This document shows positions 1 through 9,185 of a stretch of 64,000 nucleotides of DNA, piece after piece. The stretch lies in NCBI GenBank assembly GCA_963767645.1, contig CAVYEW010000001.1, positions 383,973 through 447,972 on the forward strand. Direction: 5' to 3'. Each line of letters begins with the position of its first letter. Position 1 is the stretch's first letter. The DNA is from DATFDN01 sp963767645. GTDB taxonomy: Bacteria; Pseudomonadota; Alphaproteobacteria; Acetobacterales; Acetobacteraceae. Under the pieces are notes generated by a model that was given only the letters and a program-made list of their open reading frames with translations, was not told where the DNA came from and searched no databases. A program made the translations under genes and the position numbers.

Positions 1-1631
1 CGCGCAGTGTAGGTTGCGAAGCTCACTGCGAGCGTCGTCTTCCCCTCTCCCGGAACGCTCGAACTGATGAGGATGACCTTGGGCGCCCCTTCCTGGGCGG
101 GGGCGGCCATCTGCAGCGCGGCCTGCACCGACCGGATCGCCTCGCTGTAAGCGGAGAATGGCTTGTCCAGAAGATGCTGGTGCGGCCGGGTCCGACCGAT
201 CCGGCGAAGCTGCGGCACGAAGCCGATGCAGGGAATGCCGAGAGCGTCGGTGATGTCGCGCTCGCTGCGCAGCGTGCTGTCCAGCCGTTCCAGGAGCACC
301 GCCAGCATGCAACCGGCAATCGTCGAGACGATCAGCCCGGGGAAGACGAACAGCACCGGATTGAAGGAGCTCGGGTGCTCGGGCGCCGCGGCGAGCGACA
401 GCACGTGTACTGTGGGAGCGAGTGTCTCGCGCTGCTCCTGGAGTTCCTCCTTGCGCTGCAGAAGACCTTCATACAGATGCCGCTGGACTCCGGCCTCGTG
501 CTCCATCTCGCGAAGATGCGCATCGGTACTGGCACTCTGCACGGCGGTGAGGCGCTTCTGGACCGACTGTACCTGCGCTGCGGCCACCTGCGCTTCCGAA
601 TCGAGATTGCTGATGCCGCGGTCGAGCTCGCGGCCGATCTGGCGCCGGACCTCCTGCAACTGGCTGCGGACCTGCTGCATCCTGGGATTCGCCTCGGCGA
701 AGCCGACCGAATAGTCCGCATGGGACTGGAGCAGGGCCATCTCCTGGCGACGCAGTTCGATCAGGGTCGGCGAGCCGAGAGTGGCGGCCAGCGTGTCGGG
801 ATCGGAGCCGCGCTCGCGAAGCTTGCGGATTTCGCCGAGGCGGGCCTTGCGCGCCGCGAAATCGGCCTCGGCGGCGGCGAGCTGGCGGCTGAGGTCGCCG
901 AGCTGCTGGTCAGTGACTCCGGTACGGGTCGTATCGGCCAGGTTGTGAGAGACCTGGTAGTCTTGCAGGGCCGACTCCAGCCTGTGGACGACGTTGTCGA
1001 GCTGTGGGATGCGCTGCCCGAGCCATGCCAGGGAGTGATCCGTGGATGCGCGCATCTGATCGGTCTGGCTCTGTACATAGAGCTGGACCATCCGGTTGGC
1101 GATGAGCGCCGCGGCCTCGGGGCTGGTCGAGGTGTAGCTGACGGCGATGACGTGCGAGCCGGCCTCCTGATAGACCTTCAGATGGCGCTCGAGCTGGCGC
1201 ATGTTCGGCACGCCAGCCTCGCCGGTCAGCGCCAGCCAGGGTTGCGCGAACCAAGTGCGCACCGTGCGCCACCAATCGCCTTCATTCTGCTTGTCTGAAG
1301 CGGCCGGGGCCCCGGCGATCACCGCCCGGAACTCCCGGTCCCTGGCCAGGCTGTCGAGCACGCGCTGGAGATGATCGTGCGAAGACAGCGCGGTCATCTC
1401 GGTCAGGACAGCGGGCTCGTCGGGCGACTGCTCGATCACCGCGGCCTGATGTGCCATGACGCCGACCTGCTGAGGGTCGACGACCAGCTGCGCCTTTGCC
1501 GTGTAATGGGCCGGAATCAACAGCCCGCCGACGAAGATGAGCGTGGTCCCGAGGACGGCGATCCCCGCGATCAGGCGGCTGCGCCGGCGCAGGACACTGC
1601 CGAGATCGCGTTGATAGACTTCAGTCGTCAT
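1..1631 (-). CDS. Wzz/GumC-type polysaccharide chain-length protein with BY-kinase domain (3' end outside window)
   Basis: Partial inner-membrane protein that would control chain length and export of an exopolysaccharide. The ATG at 1631 opens a frame that runs off the left edge (about 543 codons seen). It begins MTTEVYQRDLGSVLRRRSR, followed by a first membrane segment (about residues 20-39), a Wzz-type periplasmic region with a long coiled coil (about 150-400), and a second membrane segment near 425-445. After the second segment the chain turns cytoplasmic, with a conserved linker (LGIPCIGFVPQL) and a Walker A motif SSVPGEGKTT near residue 528, as in bacterial tyrosine autokinases fused to Wzz. 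The Tyr-rich tail cannot be seen. It is the last gene read on the leftward strand after the asparagine synthase and GT4 genes, consistent with one glycan locus. Confidence 0.9.
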   Translation of the reverse strand, partial: MTTEVYQRDLGSVLRRRSRLIAGIAVLGTTLIFVGGLLIPAHYTAKAQLVVDPQQVGVMAHQAAVIEQSPDEPAVLTEMTALSSHDHLQRVLDSLARDREFRAVIAGAPAASDKQNEGDWWRTVRTWFAQPWLALTGEAGVPNMRQLERHLKVYQEAGSHVIAVSYTSTSPEAAALIANRMVQLYVQSQTDQMRASTDHSLAWLGQRIPQLDNVVHRLESALQDYQVSHNLADTTRTGVTDQQLGDLSRQLAAAEADFAARKARLGEIRKLRERGSDPDTLAATLGSPTLIELRRQEMALLQSHADYSVGFAEANPRMQQVRSQLQEVRRQIGRELDRGISNLDSEAQVAAAQVQSVQKRLTAVQSASTDAHLREMEHEAGVQRHLYEGLLQRKEELQEQRETLAPTVHVLSLAAAPEHPSSFNPVLFVFPGLIVSTIAGCMLAVLLERLDSTLRSERDITDALGIPCIGFVPQLRRIGRTRPHQHLLDKPFSAYSEAIRSVQAALQMAAPAQEGAPKVILISSSVPGEGKTTLAVSFATYTA

Positions 1632-1770
1632 TGTTGGCTCACTGGATGCCGGCCGCTGGCGGCGGCGCGGCGGGGAAAGAGTTGGGACGCGAACGCCTGA
1701 CCGGTACGCACGGGCGATCGGGCGGCCTTGGCACGATGATGATGGCTCTGGCCATGCACGCTCCTGCGCC

Positions 1771-3775
1771 TCAATGGACCATCGACGCCGCAGGTCTTGT
1801 GACCGCGGCCAAGGCGCTCTCGCCAAGCGGTGGGCGCGAATCTGCCGAGCCGTCGAGCCAAGCCTGCACCATGAGGATCGCCCACAGCTCATAGGCCCGG
1901 TCGCGCACGCCGCTCAGATGCTCTTGCCAGCGCGCCTGTACGCGCCCCGCGTCGAGGAAACCCTGGCGACGCAGCCTGGTCTCGGCGAGCAGCTCTTCCG
2001 CCCAGGGACGCAGCTCTGCGCGCAGCCATGCCCCGATCGGCACGTTGAAGCCGTGCTTCGGCCGATTGAACAACGACTCTGGGACGTAGCGGCCAAGCAC
2101 CCGCCGCAGCACGCCATTTGCCCGTGCCGTTTTGGACCTTGACCGCCGACGGCAGGCGCCAGGCAAGTTCGATGACGCGGTGATCGAGCAGCGGGCACCG
2201 TGTCTCGAGGCTGACCGCCATGCTCGCGCGGTCGAGCTTGACCAGGATGTCGCCCGGCAGATAGCCGGCCATGTCGCGGAACATCATCCGGCTCGCGATG
2301 TCGGACAGCGCCGGGACCGTATCCGCCTGCTCGACCGCCGGGCCGGGCATCGCACTGTTCGCAACGAGCATCGTCAGCCGCTCATAGAGGTCGCGCTCAT
2401 CACGCGCATCCAGCACGCGCGCGAGTTTCTGAAGGTTTGCGCCGCGCATCGCGTTGCGCAGGCTTTCCGGCAAAGGTAGCGCGCGGTGCAGTCCGTCCAG
2501 AGCCTCCGGCCCGAGCAGTTGCAACGCGCCGGAAGCGGCCCGGCGCAATGGCGCGGGTAGGCCAAGCAGGTTCTGCAGGCGGGCGGCCGTGAAATGCCGC
2601 GTGTAGCCGCCGAACGCCTCGTCCCCGCCATCACCGGACAGCGCGACCGTGACGTGCTGGCGGGCCATGCGAGAGACCAGGAAGGTCGGGATCTGCAATT
2701 CGTCGGCGAACGGCTCGTCCCAGATCCGCGGCAGGTCCGGGATCACGGCGCGGGCCTCTGAGGGGGTCAGACGGAGTTCGGTGTGCTCGGTGCCGAGATG
2801 CTGCGCGATGCGTGCGGCCGCATCGGCCTCGTCCCAGCGCGCATCGTCGAAGCCGATGGTGAAGGTGCGGACCGGCCGCGACGACTGCGCCTGCATCAGC
2901 GCGACCACCGTTGCACTGTCGATCCCGCCGGACAGGAACGCGCCAAGCGGCACGTCGGCCACCATGCGCTCGCGCACCGCGAGCCGCAGCAGCTCATCGA
3001 GAGCGTCTTCGCCCTCCGCCGGATCGAGCAGGTTGTGCTGCCCCGCCTGCGCCGCCTCGGCCAGCGACCAATACGGCCGGACACATTCACGCAGCAGCTC
3101 GGCGCTGCTTGCCTGTAGGTCGTCAGCGCGCACGGAGAGCATCGCACCCGGCGGGACCTTCAGCACGCCGCGCCAGATGCAGTGCCCTTCCGGCACGTAG
3201 CCGCGGCGCAGGACCATAGCCAGCGCCGTCCGGTCGATCTCCGGCTGGAACCCAGGGAAGGCAAGCAGCGCCTTCAGTTCGGAGGCGAAGATCAGCCCGT
3301 CCTTGATCGCGGCGACATAGAGCGGCTTCTTGCCCAGCCGATCGCGGATCAGGTGCAACATGCGGCTAGCGCGATCCCAGAGACCGATCGCGAACATCCC
3401 GGCAAAGCGCCGCAACGCCGGCTCGATCCCGAAGCTCTCGAACGCCGCGAGCATCACCTCGGTATCGCTGTGGCCGCGGAAGCAGTGACCGAGCGCCTCC
3501 AACTCCGGCCGGAGCGCGGCGAAATTGTAGATCTCGCCGTTATACGTCGCGACCAGGTTGCCGCCATGCGACAGCATCGGCTGGCGGCCTGCCTCCGAGA
3601 GATCGACGATCGCCAGCCGGCGATGGCCGAGCGCGATCCCGGCCTCCCGGTCCAGCCAGACGCCCCCGCCATCCGGTCCGCGGTGGTGCAAGGAGGCGGC
3701 CATCGCCCCCACCGCGGCGAGCGCGCGCGGATCGGCGGCGTGCGGAGCGAGCAGGATCCCGGCGATACCACACAT
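1771..3775 (-). CDS. asnB: Asparagine synthase (glutamine-hydrolysing) family amidotransferase, frameshifted near 2113
   Basis: ATP-dependent amidotransferase of the AsnB family. Such genes inside polysaccharide loci often amidate a sugar or an unknown substrate rather than aspartate. The N-terminus MCGIAGIL supplies the class II glutaminase nucleophile Cys2. The synthetase half shows the PP-loop LSGGIDS near residue 281 and SGDGGDEAFGG further on. After GTGKW the frame changes: skipping one base near 2113 continues as VLRRVLGRYVPESLFNRPKHG, the normal family C-terminus, and ends at 1771. Without the skip, translation runs through unrelated Arg-rich sequence to 1889. Total span is 668 codons plus one base. 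An indel error or a recent inactivating mutation would both fit. The gene is 27 bases upstream of the GT4 stop, in the same direction. Confidence 0.85.
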
Positions 3776-3802
3776 CTCAGCGTCTCCGTTCCGGGGCGCG
3801 GT

Positions 3803-5002
3803 TCATGAGAGCAGGGCCTGCGCTTCGGCCGCGGGGACGAACGGCGCGATTCGGGCGGGCCGCGCCTCCAGCAGCTCGGAATAGAGCGCGCAATAGCGAT
3901 CGACGGTGAGCGCGAGGCTGAACTCCCGGCGCACCAACTGCGCCGCGCGGCGGCCCATCGCTCGCGCCCGGTCCCGATCCTCAAGCAGCTCGAGGATGCT
4001 GTCGGCCAGGCTGCGGGGATCGCGCGGCGGCACCAGCAGGCCGGTCCGGCCGTCCTCGACCACGTCGTTGCAGCCCGGCATGTCCGTCGTTACCATCGGC
4101 AGCCCGGCGAGCCCGGCCTCCAGGAGCACGCGGGGCACACCCTCGCGGTATTCGGTCGGAAAGGCGAAGACATCGGCCAAGCCGAGCAGCGCGGGCACGT
4201 CGGATCGCTGCCCGAGCGCCAGCACATAGGGTGCGTGCTTCTCGATCTCGGCCTGCGCGATGGCCAGCGCCCCTTCGCTCTCGCGCGGTCCGACCAGCAG
4301 GAACCGCGCGGCGGGCCGGGCGCGATGCACCAGGGCCGCTGCCTTGAGCAATGTGGGAATGCCCTTCTGGCGGGTCAGGCGGGCAACGGTGATAACGATC
4401 TCCGCCGCGCCCACTCCAAGCGCGTCGCGCAGGTGATCCGAACGCGCCGCCCCCGCCATGTCGCGGTCGAACCGCTCCACGTCCACGCCGGAGCCGGGGA
4501 TCAGGCGGCTGCACCCATCCCCCGCCAGATGGTGACGGGCGAAGAAGGCCTGGTCCTGACAATTCTGGAACACGGTGGCCGTGCTCGATCGCGCTGCCAG
4601 CCGGTGCAGGGCACGCTGGACCGGACGCAAAGCAAGCGCGAGGGGCGAGCGCGACGAATACACCCAACCCATGCCATTGATGGTGCGGATCACCCGTACG
4701 CCCTCGCATCGCCGGGCGGCGAGCGGAACGAGCACGTTGGGCTTGGTATCGAAGCTCTGCACCAGGTCGGGCCGTGCGTCGGCGATCAGGGTGCCCAGCG
4801 CCTCGACGGTGGTCCGATCGGCCGCCGGGCCGAGAAATCGTTTGAAATGGAATCCCTTATAGGCGAGGCCGGCGCGCGCGAAGGGACAGGCATCGCCGGT
4901 CCCGGCCGCGGTGATCCGGAAGCCGCGCTCCCGCAGCGCCAGCAGAAAGGGAATCCGCAGATGGTGGTCCTCTCCGCCGATGCAAAGCAGGTGCGGGCTC
5001 AC
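3803..5002 (-). CDS. GT4-family glycosyltransferase
   Basis: Probable retaining glycosyltransferase (GT-B fold, GT4) adding a sugar to a lipid-linked repeat unit on the cytoplasmic side of the membrane. The 399-residue product has the N-terminal acceptor half with FDTKPNVLVPLAARR and RTINGMGWVYSS, resembling the KPN...G.G motifs of PglA/WbnK-like enzymes. The C-terminal donor half has VARLTRQKGIPTLLKAA, FAFPTEYREGVPRVLLEAGL (the E-x7-E motif) and GLLVPPRDP. The donor and acceptor sugars cannot be read from the sequence. It lies directly upstream of the asparagine synthase gene and diverges from the nucleotidyltransferase operon. Confidence 0.9.
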   Translation of the reverse strand: MSPHLLCIGGEDHHLRIPFLLALRERGFRITAAGTGDACPFARAGLAYKGFHFKRFLGPAADRTTVEALGTLIADARPDLVQSFDTKPNVLVPLAARRCEGVRVIRTINGMGWVYSSRSPLALALRPVQRALHRLAARSSTATVFQNCQDQAFFARHHLAGDGCSRLIPGSGVDVERFDRDMAGAARSDHLRDALGVGAAEIVITVARLTRQKGIPTLLKAAALVHRARPAARFLLVGPRESEGALAIAQAEIEKHAPYVLALGQRSDVPALLGLADVFAFPTEYREGVPRVLLEAGLAGLPMVTTDMPGCNDVVEDGRTGLLVPPRDPRSLADSILELLEDRDRARAMGRRAAQLVRREFSLALTVDRYCALYSELLEARPARIAPFVPAAEAQALLS

Positions 5003-5405
5003 GCGAGCCTCGCCGCGTCGCCGGTGCGGCCGGCTTCATGGGCGCGCGCTTGCCGGCGCGACCCTCGGCGGGCGCAGCTACGCTTTCCCCGAGTTTGAGA
5101 GCTGGGCATCTTTGGGAAATCAAGCCTTTCCAGGATCGAACCGCATCCGCCCCATGACACGGCATTTGGCGGCGGCTGAACACCTAGCCAGAAGATCACC
5201 CAAGTCTTATCGGCCATTCGGCCTAGTTCTTCCGCTTGCAACCGGCCGGCCCGTAGCCGCGAACCCTGGTCCTATATCGCTTGGCCGGTTTGACCCCTGA
5301 AACGCCGCGAAACATGCTGCATCGTCCATGCCGAGCTCCGATGCGAGGCGGGCGCTGCAACGCAATGCGTGTAACTCTCAACGAAAGCACGCTCGGGAGA
5401 TTGCT
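5003..5405. promoter_or_regulatory. Divergent intergenic region between GT4 and the sugar-nucleotide operon
   Basis: About 400 bases separate two head-to-head transcription units, so both promoters of the glycan locus should be here. I found no convincing -35/-10 pair, hairpin terminator or structured RNA. Possible frames crossing it lack family character. A purine-rich stretch (CGGGAGATTGCT) just before 5406 is the likely ribosome binding site of the rightward operon. Confidence 0.4.
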
Positions 5406-6146
5406 ATGAAGGCGGTGATCCAATCCGGCGGCAAGGGGACGCGTCTCCGGCCATACACGACGATCTTGCCCAAGCCCCTGATGCCCGTCGGGTCCAAGCC
5501 GGTTCTGGAACTGCTGCTCAAATGGCTGCGCCGCAACGGAGCGCGCGACGTTTACATCACGACCGGCTATCTGGGGCACCTGATCCGCAGCTTCTGCGGC
5601 GACGGACGGCAATGGGACATGCGGCTCATCTACACCGAAGAACCGGAGCCGCTCGGAACGATGGGCTCGCTCAGCCTGCTGCGCGACGAGCTGGATTCGC
5701 GGTTCCTGGTGGTGAACGGCGACGTCCTCACCGACCTCAACCTCAACCAGTTCGTGGCCTCCCACCGCCAGCACGCCTGCGGCCTGTCGATCGCAACGGC
5801 CCGCAAGACGATAAAGGTCGATTTCGGCGTCATCGAGGAGCGCAACTCACGGGTGACGCGGTTCCGCGAGAAGCCGACCTTCTGCCAGCAGGTGAGCATG
5901 GGGGTCTACTGCATGGAGCCAGAGATCCTCGACCACATCCCGAACGGAATCCCGTTCGGGTTCGACGACCTCATGTTCCACATGCTGGAGGAGGAGCTGC
6001 CGGTCCACACGTTCCTGCACGACGGGTTCTGGCTGGACATCGGACGGATCGAGGACTTCCAGAAGGCGCAGGAACTCGGATGGGACGACGCGGCGCCGGC
6101 GTTCGACATGACCCCGGCCAGTTTCGAAACCATCCAGATCGCCTGA
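5406..6146 (+). CDS. Sugar-1-phosphate nucleotidyltransferase
   Basis: Transfers NMP from NTP to a sugar phosphate to make the activated sugar used by the neighbouring enzymes. The 246-residue product starts MKAVIQSGGKGTRLRPYT, the nucleotide-binding loop of the NTP_transferase family, and continues with the conserved PKPLMPVGSKPVLE, NGDVLTDLN (metal-binding Asp) and WLDIGRIEDFQKA. The ATG at 5406 was preferred over an upstream in-frame start at 5328 because it begins exactly at the conserved motif and follows a purine-rich site. It is the first gene of a rightward operon with an aminotransferase, a sugar transferase and a dehydratase. The actual nucleotide and sugar are unknown. Confidence 0.9.
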   Translation: MKAVIQSGGKGTRLRPYTTILPKPLMPVGSKPVLELLLKWLRRNGARDVYITTGYLGHLIRSFCGDGRQWDMRLIYTEEPEPLGTMGSLSLLRDELDSRFLVVNGDVLTDLNLNQFVASHRQHACGLSIATARKTIKVDFGVIEERNSRVTRFREKPTFCQQVSMGVYCMEPEILDHIPNGIPFGFDDLMFHMLEEELPVHTFLHDGFWLDIGRIEDFQKAQELGWDDAAPAFDMTPASFETIQIA

Positions 6147-6173
6147 CGGCCTTTCAGGGAGCGAGAGCAGTTC

Positions 6174-7313
6174 ATGGATCAGATTGCGGCGCGGAGCAGC
6201 ATGCTCCTGGTCTCGGAGCCGAGTCTTGGAGAGGACGAGAAGGCGGCGCTCGTCGATGTCATCGATGGCAACTGGATCACCATGGGCGGCCGGGTCCAGG
6301 CGTTCGAGCAGGCCTTCGCCCAGCAGCACGGCGCTGCCGGTGCCGTCGCCGTCAACAACTGCACCGCCGGGCTCCACCTTGCTCTCTACGCGCTCGGCGT
6401 CGGACCGGGCGACGAGGTGCTGGTGCCGTCGCTGACCTTCGTTGCCACTGCCAACAGCGTGATCTATGCCGGCGCCAAGCCGGTCTTCGTGGATGTCGAA
6501 TCGCTAGATATGCCGGTGATGTCGCTGGCCGACGCGGCGGCCAAATGCACTCCCCGGACCAAGGCCGTGATGGTCATGCACTACGCCGGCCATGTGCGGA
6601 ATCCCGGCGCGTGGCGCGAATTCGCGGAATCGCGTGGCCTTCATCTGATCGAGGACTCGGCGCACGCGGTCGGCGCGGCGCGCGGCGAGGTGTTCGGCGA
6701 CGCCGCGGTCTTCAGCTTCTTCGGCAACAAGAACATGACCACCGCCGAAGGGGGGATGGTGATCGCCCGCGACCCCGAGGTGCTCAGCCGGGTGAGGCAG
6801 GCGCGCAGCCACGGCATGACGAGCACGACGGTGCAGCGCCTCTCCGGCCAGGTGGTGACATACGACGTGCCGATGCTGGGCTTCAACTACCGGATGGATG
6901 AGATGTGCGCCGCGATCGGTCTGGTGCAGCTCGCCAAGCTCGGCAGCTGGAACAGCAAGCGCAAGGCGCTGGCCGGCGAGTACAGGGCATTAATACGCCA
7001 GCTTTGCCCGCGGGTGGAGATGCCGTTCGCCGACTCCCTTGTCTCGTCGCACCACATCCTACCGGTGCTGCTGCCCCGGAGCGCCGATCGTCAGGCGGTC
7101 GTGAACAAGCTTCGGGAACGGGGCGTGCAGACCTCGTTCCATTACCCGCCGGTCCACCGTCTCTCCTATTACCGCGACAGATCGTTTGGCACACGCCTGC
7201 CGCATACAGAGGAGTTCGCGGCGCGCGAGCTGACCTTGCCGCTGCATCCGAAGATGGAGATGTGGCAGGTCGAGTTCGTGCTCGGCTCCCTGGCCGAAGC
7301 CCTGGCGCATTAG
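6174..7313 (+). CDS. DegT/DnrJ/EryC1/StrS-family sugar aminotransferase
   Basis: PLP-dependent aminotransferase that converts a keto-sugar nucleotide to an amino sugar. The 379-residue product contains VNNCTAGLHLAL (phosphate binding), EDSAHAVGA (PLP-ring Asp region) and FFGNKNMTTAEGGM, where the Lys forms the internal aldimine, then FNYRMDEMCAAIG, typical of the VIOA/DegT fold. Length is normal for the family. It follows the nucleotidyltransferase by 27 bases. With the LegB-like dehydratase downstream it suggests synthesis of a 4-amino-4,6-dideoxy-type sugar, but the substrate is inference. Confidence 0.92.
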   Translation: MDQIAARSSMLLVSEPSLGEDEKAALVDVIDGNWITMGGRVQAFEQAFAQQHGAAGAVAVNNCTAGLHLALYALGVGPGDEVLVPSLTFVATANSVIYAGAKPVFVDVESLDMPVMSLADAAAKCTPRTKAVMVMHYAGHVRNPGAWREFAESRGLHLIEDSAHAVGAARGEVFGDAAVFSFFGNKNMTTAEGGMVIARDPEVLSRVRQARSHGMTSTTVQRLSGQVVTYDVPMLGFNYRMDEMCAAIGLVQLAKLGSWNSKRKALAGEYRALIRQLCPRVEMPFADSLVSSHHILPVLLPRSADRQAVVNKLRERGVQTSFHYPPVHRLSYYRDRSFGTRLPHTEEFAARELTLPLHPKMEMWQVEFVLGSLAEALAH

Positions 7314-7325
7314 GTGGGGTCGCCC

Positions 7326-8078
7326 ATGCCAGCCCGCGCACCCGCCGTGGTACTTGGCCGCATCGGACAACGCTGGGCCGACCTTGCGCCGCCGTCGCCG
7401 CTGGACGTCCTGGTAGCGGCCGTCGCATTGGTCTGCCTGATCCCGGTCATCCTGCTCATCGCGCTGTTCATCTGCGCTGAAACCGGCCGGCCGGTCTTCT
7501 TCTCGCAGACCCGGCTCGGCCGGCACGGGCGGCACTTCAAGCTCTACAAGTTCCGGAAGTTCGGGCCTGCGGAATCGGTGAACGGGCGCGGGGTGACGCT
7601 GCGCGACGATCCGCGGCTGACGCGCTTCGGCCGCATCCTGGAGCGCACCAAGCTCGACGAGCTGCCGCAGCTCTGGAACGTCCTGAAGGGCGACATGTCG
7701 CTGGTCGGGCCGCGCCCCGAATCGCTCCGCTTTGCCGATTGCTTCAGCGACGCATATAGCCCGGTGCTTGAGTACCGGCCGGGCATCTTCGGCCCGAGCC
7801 AGGCGATATTCCGCGACGAAGGCTCGCTCTACCAGGACAGCTCCGATCCCGAGCAGTTCTATCGGGAGGTCCTGTTTCCGGCGAAAGCCCGGCTGGATCT
7901 CGCCTACTATCCCTCGCGGAACGCTCTGCGCGACGTCGCCTGGATTGGTCGCGGCGTTCTTGCCGTCGCCGGCCGCGCTCCGTTCGGAGAGGCGGATCTG
8001 ACGGTTCTCGAGCAGGTGGAGGATTGGCTACGCTCCGCCGCCAGCGAGAAAGCATCCGTGACCGTGCGGATGGGATGA
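7326..8078 (+). CDS. Initiating sugar (phosphoglycosyl) transferase
   Basis: Monotopic phosphoglycosyl transferase of the bacterial sugar transferase family (PglC/WcaJ C-terminal type). It would load the first sugar phosphate onto undecaprenyl phosphate. One hydrophobic segment (about residues 20-45) precedes the catalytic core: FFSQTRLGRHGRHFKLYKFRK, the DDPRLTRFGRILERTKLDELPQL block and the signature GDMSLVGPRPE. An in-frame GTG at 7314 abuts the previous stop, but ATG 7326 has GGTGGGG eight bases upstream and is preferred (250 residues). The short length without the N-terminal membrane bundle fits PglC-like enzymes. Confidence 0.9.
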   Translation: MPARAPAVVLGRIGQRWADLAPPSPLDVLVAAVALVCLIPVILLIALFICAETGRPVFFSQTRLGRHGRHFKLYKFRKFGPAESVNGRGVTLRDDPRLTRFGRILERTKLDELPQLWNVLKGDMSLVGPRPESLRFADCFSDAYSPVLEYRPGIFGPSQAIFRDEGSLYQDSSDPEQFYREVLFPAKARLDLAYYPSRNALRDVAWIGRGVLAVAGRAPFGEADLTVLEQVEDWLRSAASEKASVTVRMG

Positions 8079-8115
8079 CCACCGGGAAACGTTTGGAAAC
8101 CGTAGGAGGTTGAAG

Positions 8116-9123
8116 TTGAGCTATCGTGGGCTCAAGGTTCTTGTCACCGGCGCCGACGGTTTCATCGGGTCACACTTGACCGAGACCCTGGCCGGCCTCG
8201 GCGCCGAAGTGACCGCACTCTGCCAGTACAATTCGTTCGACTCTCATGGCTGGCTCGATGATCTGCCCGATGCCGTTCAGGCCAGGCTGAAGCGCGTCCG
8301 GGGCGACATCCGCGATGCCGCGTTCATCCGCCGCCTGGTGCAGGGCCAGGAGATCGTCTTCCATCTCGCAGCCCTGATCGCGATCCCGTATTCCTACGTG
8401 GCCGCCCAGGCCTATGTCGAGACCAACGTGCTGGGCACCCTCAACGTCCTGGAGGCGTCGCGAGAGAGCCGGCCGACACGGGTGATCCATACCTCGACCA
8501 GCGAGGTCTACGGGACCGCGATCACCCTGCCGATCAGCGAGAGCCACCCGTTGCAGGGGCAGTCGCCCTACTCGGCGAGCAAGATCGGCGCCGACATGAT
8601 AGCCGAGTCGTTCGCGCGCTCGTTCGACGTCCCGGTGGCGATCCTCCGGCCCTTCAACACGTTCGGGCCGCGCCAGAGCGAGCGCGCGATCATCCCGACG
8701 GTGGTGCGCCAGATGCTCGATCCGGCCTGTCCGGCGCTCAAGGTCGGCGATACGTCCACGGTCCGCGACTTCACCTTCGTGCAGGATACGGTCGCTGCGT
8801 TCCTGGCGATCGGACTCAGTCCGACGATCGAGTTCGGGCGCGCCTACAACGCGGGCACCGGGAAGGCCGTATCGGTCGGCGAGATGATCGACCTCGTCGC
8901 CGAAATCACCGGAAGCGACAAGCCGATCCAGCAGGAGATGGAGCGTCTGCGCCCGGCCAAGTCCGAGGTGATGGCCCTGCTCGCGGACGCTGGCCGCTTG
9001 ACCCAGGATGCCGGATGGCACCCCACCGTCGAGCTCAGAGAGGGTCTGAAGCAGACGGTGGCATGGTGGCGCGGGCGCCTCGACACGGGCCGGGTCCGGC
9101 GCGAAAGCGCCTTCATGAGCTGA
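8116..9123 (+). CDS. LegB-like NAD-dependent sugar-nucleotide 4,6-dehydratase (SDR)
   Basis: Extended short-chain dehydrogenase acting on a nucleotide sugar. Visible motifs are VTGADGFIGSHL (NAD binding), HTSTSEVYG, and YSASKIGAD carrying the Tyr-x3-Lys pair. The segments YNSFDSHGWLDDLP and HLAALIAIPYSY resemble LegB, the legionaminic-acid pathway UDP-GlcNAc 4,6-dehydratase, so I call it LegB-like. A TTG at 8110 overlaps the Shine-Dalgarno AGGAGGT, whereas TTG 8116 lies six bases after it, so 8116 is chosen. It ends the operon; about 60 bases downstream the convergent LuxR gene ends. Other legionaminate genes are not in view. Confidence 0.85.
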   Translation: MSYRGLKVLVTGADGFIGSHLTETLAGLGAEVTALCQYNSFDSHGWLDDLPDAVQARLKRVRGDIRDAAFIRRLVQGQEIVFHLAALIAIPYSYVAAQAYVETNVLGTLNVLEASRESRPTRVIHTSTSEVYGTAITLPISESHPLQGQSPYSASKIGADMIAESFARSFDVPVAILRPFNTFGPRQSERAIIPTVVRQMLDPACPALKVGDTSTVRDFTFVQDTVAAFLAIGLSPTIEFGRAYNAGTGKAVSVGEMIDLVAEITGSDKPIQQEMERLRPAKSEVMALLADAGRLTQDAGWHPTVELREGLKQTVAWWRGRLDTGRVRRESAFMS

Positions 9124-9185
9124 AGTTGCCGCCAGCTATGGGGCGGGATCAGGCGCCCCATAGCGCAACGCCCTTCCAGCGGCCG

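Noticed and set aside
8110..9123. TTG 8110 as the dehydratase start
   Set aside because: It overlaps the Shine-Dalgarno sequence; TTG 8116 has correct spacing and begins the conserved protein.
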